NCBI GenBank assembly: GCA_018657655.1
Contig: JABHWQ010000213.1
Location: 1-9,878 of the forward strand
DNA from: Chloroflexota bacterium
GTDB lineage: Bacteria > Chloroflexota > Dehalococcoidia > SZUA-161 > SpSt-899
Reading direction: 5' to 3'
DNA length: 9,878 nucleotides
Positions 5,583-9,878 of this stretch are shown piece after piece. Under the pieces are notes generated by a model. That model did not search any database and had not been told where the DNA came from. It saw nothing but the letters and a program-made list of their open reading frames with translations. The position numbers were made by a program, and so were the translations under genes. Position 1 is the stretch's first letter, and each line of letters begins with the position of its first letter.

Positions 5583-7403
5583 ATGCAACTACCAAAAAAA
5601 CAGACTTCAAAATTGCCCAAGGTTAGCGATCGCAACGAAGAGTTCGTCGACAAGCTGGCAGAATCCATGTCGAGGGCCAAGTTGGAGTTCCTGGCTTTGG
5701 AAGATACTCACGATGAAATCCAGCAACAATACCAACAATGGGAAGATGATCACAAAAGACTTCTCGAACTCAATGAGCGATTGGCCATGGTCAATGCGGA
5801 ATCCGCGGAATTGATGGCCGAGCTGGAAGATAAAAATGAATCACTAAGTGTGCTGAATAAACGGCTTGCGGAAGCCAATGCACAGTCTGCGGAATTGATG
5901 GTTGAGATTGAAGAAAAGAATGATATCCTCGTGCGCACGAATAAGGAATTGGCACGCGCCAATGCCCATGCTGCGGAATTGATGGCCATTATTGAGATTA
6001 AAGACGAGGAAATTGAGAATTTGAATCGATCTCTTTCACAAGCCAATGTCAGGGGCGCAAATCTTATCGCAGACCGCGAGTTACAGATGGAGGAATTCAA
6101 GCAACTCAACCGGAATCTTAAACGAGAAGTGCGAGAGCGTAAGAAAGTAGAAGCCGGTTTGAGAGAGAACGAGGAAATGATTCGATCCATCCTTGAGTCT
6201 TCACCCGATGCGATTATTGTTACGGATCTAAAGGGTAACATCATTGAATGCAATCAAGCAGCAGTGGAACAATACGGCTACATAAAAGAGGAAATGCTCA
6301 ATGGGACAAATACCATTGATCTCATAGCTCGAAAACACCGTGCAACGGTCAAAGAAAACACGGAAAACGTCCTCAAAGGAGGGATTGCCAGAAACGTTGA
6401 GTATACACTGCTAAAACAAGACGGAAGTGAATTCCAGGCCGAATTGTCCACAGGTGTTATCAAAGGTGCCAATGGAAAGCCCTTATATTTTGTTTGCATT
6501 TCAAAAGACATCACCGAACGCAAGCAGGCGGAGGAGGAGCTGAAGATAACACACCAGAGGCTGGTTGAAACTGCGAGAATTGTAGGAATGGCCGAGGTGG
6601 CGACCGGCGTGCTTCATAATGTGGGAAACGTGGTTAATAGCGTCGGTATTAGCACATCATCCATGCAAGAGACTATTCGGAATTCGCGTTTGGGAAATCT
6701 TGTCAAGGTAGCTGCCATGCTCGATGAAAACAAGGATAACCTGGCCGCTTTTCTCACCACTGATGAACGAGGTCAGAAACTATTGACCTATGTATCCGCC
6801 GTGGCTGAACATCTAACGGATGAACAGGACAAACTCAGTGAAGACCTGAATGTGTTCTCCGAGTATATGCAGCACATCATTGAAATTGTCAATTTGCAGC
6901 AATCGTACGGTAAAACGGCGGGGGGGACGGAGCTGATGAATCCTGCCGACATTATGGAAGATGCACTTCGTATCAACACGAACGCTCTGACTCGGCACAG
7001 TGTGGAAGTGGTCAAAGAGTACGGGGACCTGTCTCCGATGCAACTGGACCGACACAAGACGCTTCAGGTTCTTACCAACCTGATGACAAATGCCAAATAC
7101 GCCCTTGCCAAGAATGATAACTCATCCAAAGTTCTTACATTACGCGTAAAAACCAGAGATGATGATCAGATTGTCTTTGAGGTAGCGGATAACGGCACCG
7201 GTATCGCTGAGGAGGATATCACGCGGATATTCAGCTATGGTTTCACCACCAAGAAGGATGGCCATGGATTCGGACTGCACAGTGGGGCTCTTGCAGCCAA
7301 GGAAATGGGCGGTTCGCTGCGAGTGCACAGCGAGGGACGGGGGAAAGGCGCCACGTTCACACTGGAACTACCAACCAACTACAAAGGAGATCATAATGAG
7401 TAA
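5583..7403 (+). CDS. Soluble PAS histidine kinase with four-fold 28-residue coiled-coil repeat
   Basis: A 606-residue kinase (611 if TTG 5568 were used) with no membrane segment. Residues 1-60 are a charged helical leader. Residues 63-174 hold four tandem 28-residue repeats built on a LNxxLxxANAxxAELM theme, an exact multiple of the heptad, so a continuous coiled coil or signalling helix is likely. One PAS domain follows (about 196-308, ending at DITERK). The kinase core has GVLHNVGNVVNS with phosphoacceptor candidate His345, a long helical insert with DERGQ (394-398), second helix HIIEIVNLQQ, N-box NLMTNAKYAL (Asn503), G1 DNGTGI (536-541) and G2 GHGFGLH (560-566). The core is a close paralogue of that in the kinase at 982, including the His-Asn step, but there is no receiver. 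It starts 19 bases after the DsrE gene and overlaps the next gene by 8 bases, so it belongs to the sulfur-gene operon; the receiver protein downstream is its natural candidate partner. Confidence 0.95.
   Translation: MQLPKKQTSKLPKVSDRNEEFVDKLAESMSRAKLEFLALEDTHDEIQQQYQQWEDDHKRLLELNERLAMVNAESAELMAELEDKNESLSVLNKRLAEANAQSAELMVEIEEKNDILVRTNKELARANAHAAELMAIIEIKDEEIENLNRSLSQANVRGANLIADRELQMEEFKQLNRNLKREVRERKKVEAGLRENEEMIRSILESSPDAIIVTDLKGNIIECNQAAVEQYGYIKEEMLNGTNTIDLIARKHRATVKENTENVLKGGIARNVEYTLLKQDGSEFQAELSTGVIKGANGKPLYFVCISKDITERKQAEEELKITHQRLVETARIVGMAEVATGVLHNVGNVVNSVGISTSSMQETIRNSRLGNLVKVAAMLDENKDNLAAFLTTDERGQKLLTYVSAVAEHLTDEQDKLSEDLNVFSEYMQHIIEIVNLQQSYGKTAGGTELMNPADIMEDALRINTNALTRHSVEVVKEYGDLSPMQLDRHKTLQVLTNLMTNAKYALAKNDNSSKVLTLRVKTRDDDQIVFEVADNGTGIAEEDITRIFSYGFTTKKDGHGFGLHSGALAAKEMGGSLRVHSEGRGKGATFTLELPTNYKGDHNE
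5769..6104 (+). repeat. Four tandem 84-base units encoding the 28-residue coiled-coil repeat
   Basis: Units lie at 5769-5852, 5853-5936, 5937-6020 and 6021-6104. Each begins with L/T-N-x-x-L and contains an A-N-A/V core; units 1 to 3 carry AELM, and unit 4 has diverged to ANLI. A fifth start (LNRNLKREV) merges into the PAS linker. Protein similarity is clear; DNA similarity is only moderate, which suggests old duplications kept by selection on the coiled coil. Confidence 0.85.
7383..7390 (+). promoter_or_regulatory. Internal ribosome binding site coupling the kinase to the receiver protein
   Basis: AAAGGAGA lies within the last codons of the kinase gene, five bases before ATG 7396. That ATG overlaps the kinase stop (TAA 7401-7403). 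The arrangement suggests translational coupling and matched production of the two proteins. Confidence 0.7.
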
Positions 7404-9878
7404 TGAGTTAATTGAGATTCTCGAACTGAGTAATAGTGAGATTGATAACCTGGCCCGCCGGATACTCATCATCGATGACAATCCGGATATTCACAGGGAT
7501 TATAAGAGTATTCTTGCCAGCGAAGACAGTGATAGTCTGCTTGGTGACTTGGAAAAGGAGCTGTTCGGGGATAGTGATACCATGGCAGTTCAGAAAGATG
7601 CATACTATATGGACTTCGCATCCCAGGGGCAAGAGGGCCTTAGCAAAGTGCAGGAAGCCGTTTCTCAGGACCGATCATTCATGGTGGCTTTTGTGGACAT
7701 GAGGATGCCGCCAGGTTGGGACGGTCTGGAAACCATCGAACACATTTGGCAGGTGGATCCGGAAATACAGGTTGTCATCTGCACGGCCTATTCCGACTAC
7801 TCGTGGACGGAGATGATCCAACGGCTGGGGAAGACGGATAAACTTGTAGTGCTCAAGAAGCCCTTCGATGCTGTGGAGGTTGCTCAGCTGGCCAACGCAC
7901 TCACGCAGAAATGGATACTGCATCGTCAGGCTACCCTCAAGATGGATGAACTCGATGCGATAGTGGCAGAGAGGACTCGGGAACTGGAGAAAATAAACAG
8001 CGACCTTCATCAGGAAATGGAGGAGCGTAAGCAAGCGGAAGCGGCACTGCGGCAGAGTGAAAGGCGGTTTTCTGACATATCTTACAGTATGGCAGACTGG
8101 ATATGGGAGGTTGATACCAATGGGAACTATACCTTCTGTTCCGGAAAAGTAAAGAAGATTCTGGGATACGAGCCTGATGAACTGATTGGAAAAACCCCGT
8201 TTGATCTGATGCCCGATAAAGAAGCGGAGCGCATGAAAGCAACGTTCGCTAGAATTACCGGGGAAAAGGCTGCCATTGAGGATCTGGAAAACTGGAATCT
8301 AACCCAAAACGGGAGTGAGGTCTGCTTTCTTACAAACGGCATACCCATACTGGACGAGAACGGCGAGCTGTTGGGTTACCGGGGTGTAGATAAAGATATC
8401 ACCAATCGCAAGCAACAAGAACAAGAACTGCAACGAACCATGTCAGAATTGGAGCAATCCAACCAGGCGCTGCAGGAAACTCTGGCCAAAGTTGAGCGAG
8501 CACATGACCTGGTTCAACTGCGTTCGGTTCAACTTGAAGCGGTCAATGATGAGTACAAAGAAGCTCAAGTTCAGTTGTTTGCAGCCAATGCCAGCCTGAA
8601 GGAAAGCGAGGAGCTCTACCGCATGCTGGCGGACAATGTGGCTGATGTAATCTGGACCAAGGATATGAACTTGCACAACACCTACGTAAGCCCATCTATC
8701 ATCCGGATAACGGGATATACCGTCGAAGAGTTCATGCAGATGACAATAGATCAGGCTTATCCCCCCACTTCCGTGGAACTTATCAATGAGACATTCCATG
8801 AAGAGCTGGCGATAGAAGCCTCATGTGATGCATCCCCTACGCGTCAGCGCGTTCTGGTTCTCGAACAATATCGCAAAGACGGATCCACCTTCTGGATCGA
8901 AGATAAACTAGCGTGTCTCCGAGATCCCGAAGGGGCGCCCATAGGAATTATGGGAATCACCAGAGACATCACCGAGCGCAGGAATGCCGAAGAGGAAATC
9001 GAACGAAACTATCAGGAGCAAGCGGTATTAAGCTCACTGTTGAGCCTCTCATTGGAAGGGACGAGTCTCGATGAGATTATCGACCTGAGTCTGGGGGAAG
9101 TGTTTTCCATTCCATGGCTGGGGATAGAACCACGGGGATGCGTGTTTCTGGTGGAAGGAAATGAACTGGTGATGGTATCGGAACAAAACATGAATCCCTA
9201 TGTAGTTAAGTCATGTGATCGCATTGAGTTTGGGCACTGCCTGTGCGGGCGAGCAGCCCGGAGTGGAGAAACAATATTCAAGGACTGCATTGACCACGAA
9301 CACGAAACTCGATTTGAAGGCGTCATGCCGCACGGCCACTATTGTCTTCCCATCCAGTCAATGCACGGCACACTGGGCGTGTTGAACCTCTATATCAAGC
9401 ATGGCCACAAACGAGATTCGCGCGAAGAGCAGTTCCTGGCTTCAGTCGCCGCTGTGATAGCGGGAACCATCGAGCGCAAGCGCGCGGACGAAGCGCTGCG
9501 GGAGAGCGAGGAGAAATATCGACTCATTACTGAGAATGTGGATTCTCTTATTGCCATGGTGGATTGCGAGGGAAAGTACGTGTATACCAATACAGCTCAC
9601 CAACGGGTGACAGGATATGAGCCGAAGGAACTCATCGGGAAAAGTAGCTCTGACTATGTTCATCCTGAGGATGCTAAGCGACTGGCAGCTTTTTCCGCAG
9701 CCGGCGATACTGGACTAGTCTCTTACACATACAGGCTTAGATGTACAGATGGTTCATACAAATGGATGGAAGGACGCGGTAAACTGATATATGATGAAAC
9801 CGGCAAACTACACAGAGCGTTCACGATTGCGAATGACATCACGGAACGCCTGCGTGCCGAAGAGACGATGCGTGATAG
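7396..9878 (+). CDS. Receiver - PAS - PAS - GAF - PAS signalling protein (3' end outside window)
   Basis: The frame is open from ATG 7396 to the window edge: at least 827 codons with no stop. Domains in order: a receiver at about 21-172 with Asp27/Asp28 (ILIIDDN), phosphoacceptor Asp101 in FVDMRMPPGWDG, Thr130 in VVICTAYSD and Lys155 before Pro156-Phe157; helical linker with EERKQAEAAL; PAS-A 224-339; coiled coil 339-404; PAS-B 405-530; GAF about 545-690; PAS-C 706-820. The receiver has about 30 more residues than usual between the acidic pair and Asp101, a feature of the MRMPPGWDG receiver subfamily. The GAF carries a tight Cys/His group (Cys607, 615, 617, 631, 650 with His614, 634, 636, 646, 648). 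It overlaps the upstream PAS kinase by 8 bases, so it is probably phosphorylated by that kinase. The C terminus, not visible, may be another kinase core, GGDEF/EAL or other output. Confidence 0.93.
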   Translation, partial: MSNELIEILELSNSEIDNLARRILIIDDNPDIHRDYKSILASEDSDSLLGDLEKELFGDSDTMAVQKDAYYMDFASQGQEGLSKVQEAVSQDRSFMVAFVDMRMPPGWDGLETIEHIWQVDPEIQVVICTAYSDYSWTEMIQRLGKTDKLVVLKKPFDAVEVAQLANALTQKWILHRQATLKMDELDAIVAERTRELEKINSDLHQEMEERKQAEAALRQSERRFSDISYSMADWIWEVDTNGNYTFCSGKVKKILGYEPDELIGKTPFDLMPDKEAERMKATFARITGEKAAIEDLENWNLTQNGSEVCFLTNGIPILDENGELLGYRGVDKDITNRKQQEQELQRTMSELEQSNQALQETLAKVERAHDLVQLRSVQLEAVNDEYKEAQVQLFAANASLKESEELYRMLADNVADVIWTKDMNLHNTYVSPSIIRITGYTVEEFMQMTIDQAYPPTSVELINETFHEELAIEASCDASPTRQRVLVLEQYRKDGSTFWIEDKLACLRDPEGAPIGIMGITRDITERRNAEEEIERNYQEQAVLSSLLSLSLEGTSLDEIIDLSLGEVFSIPWLGIEPRGCVFLVEGNELVMVSEQNMNPYVVKSCDRIEFGHCLCGRAARSGETIFKDCIDHEHETRFEGVMPHGHYCLPIQSMHGTLGVLNLYIKHGHKRDSREEQFLASVAAVIAGTIERKRADEALRESEEKYRLITENVDSLIAMVDCEGKYVYTNTAHQRVTGYEPKELIGKSSSDYVHPEDAKRLAAFSAAGDTGLVSYTYRLRCTDGSYKWMEGRGKLIYDETGKLHRAFTIANDITERLRAEETMRD

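Noticed and set aside
7436..7702. 88-codon plus-strand open frame within the receiver of the last gene
   Set aside because: It is out of frame with the receiver-PAS-GAF protein, which has all receiver catalytic residues in frame from ATG 7396.

Overview
The window is about 9.9 kb of dense, single-direction (+ strand) bacterial DNA of roughly balanced base composition. It holds eight protein-coding genes, with the first and last cut by the window edges. I see no rRNA, tRNA, CRISPR array, transposase or integrase. The style (very long soluble multi-PAS sensor kinases joined by 'DITERK' S-box linkers, stand-alone receiver proteins, TusA/DsrE sulfur-carrier proteins) fits an environmental Gram-negative bacterium rich in two-component signalling, such as Desulfobacterota ('deltaproteobacteria') or a similar anaerobic lineage. 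That assignment is inference; nothing here fixes the taxon.

Left block (1-4098): the C-terminal half of a phytochrome-style histidine kinase; a small Rcp1/CheY-like response regulator 11 bases after it; and, after a further 13 bases, a 1038-residue kinase built as receiver, five PAS domains, divergent dimerisation/phosphoacceptor domain and ATPase domain. The tight spacing and strong ribosome binding sites suggest one operon.

Middle block (4099-5563): after a 111-base gap carrying a small dyad come three small sulfur-transfer-type genes: a TusA-like protein with the Cys-Pro-x-Pro motif, a DsrE2-type protein with an N-terminal coiled coil, and a small DsrE-family protein with a CxxC plus a further Cys. 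The TusA-like and first DsrE-like genes are separated by an unusual 132-base spacer with four runs of five Gs and several overlapping inverted repeats.

Right block (5583-9878): a second kinase whose catalytic core is a close paralogue of the first long kinase's, but whose N terminus is a four-fold 28-residue coiled-coil repeat followed by one PAS domain; then, overlapping it by 8 bases, a very large receiver-PAS-PAS-GAF-PAS protein that runs off the right edge (at least 827 residues, no stop in the window).

The most interesting point is the arrangement: a cytoplasmic sulfur-relay trio sits between two paralogous soluble sensor kinases and next to a receiver/GAF protein with a dense Cys/His cluster. 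A reasonable hypothesis is that sulfane-sulfur or thiol-redox state, carried by TusA/DsrE proteins, is an input to a multi-component phosphorelay. The sequence shows the co-location and the cysteines; the functional link is inference.
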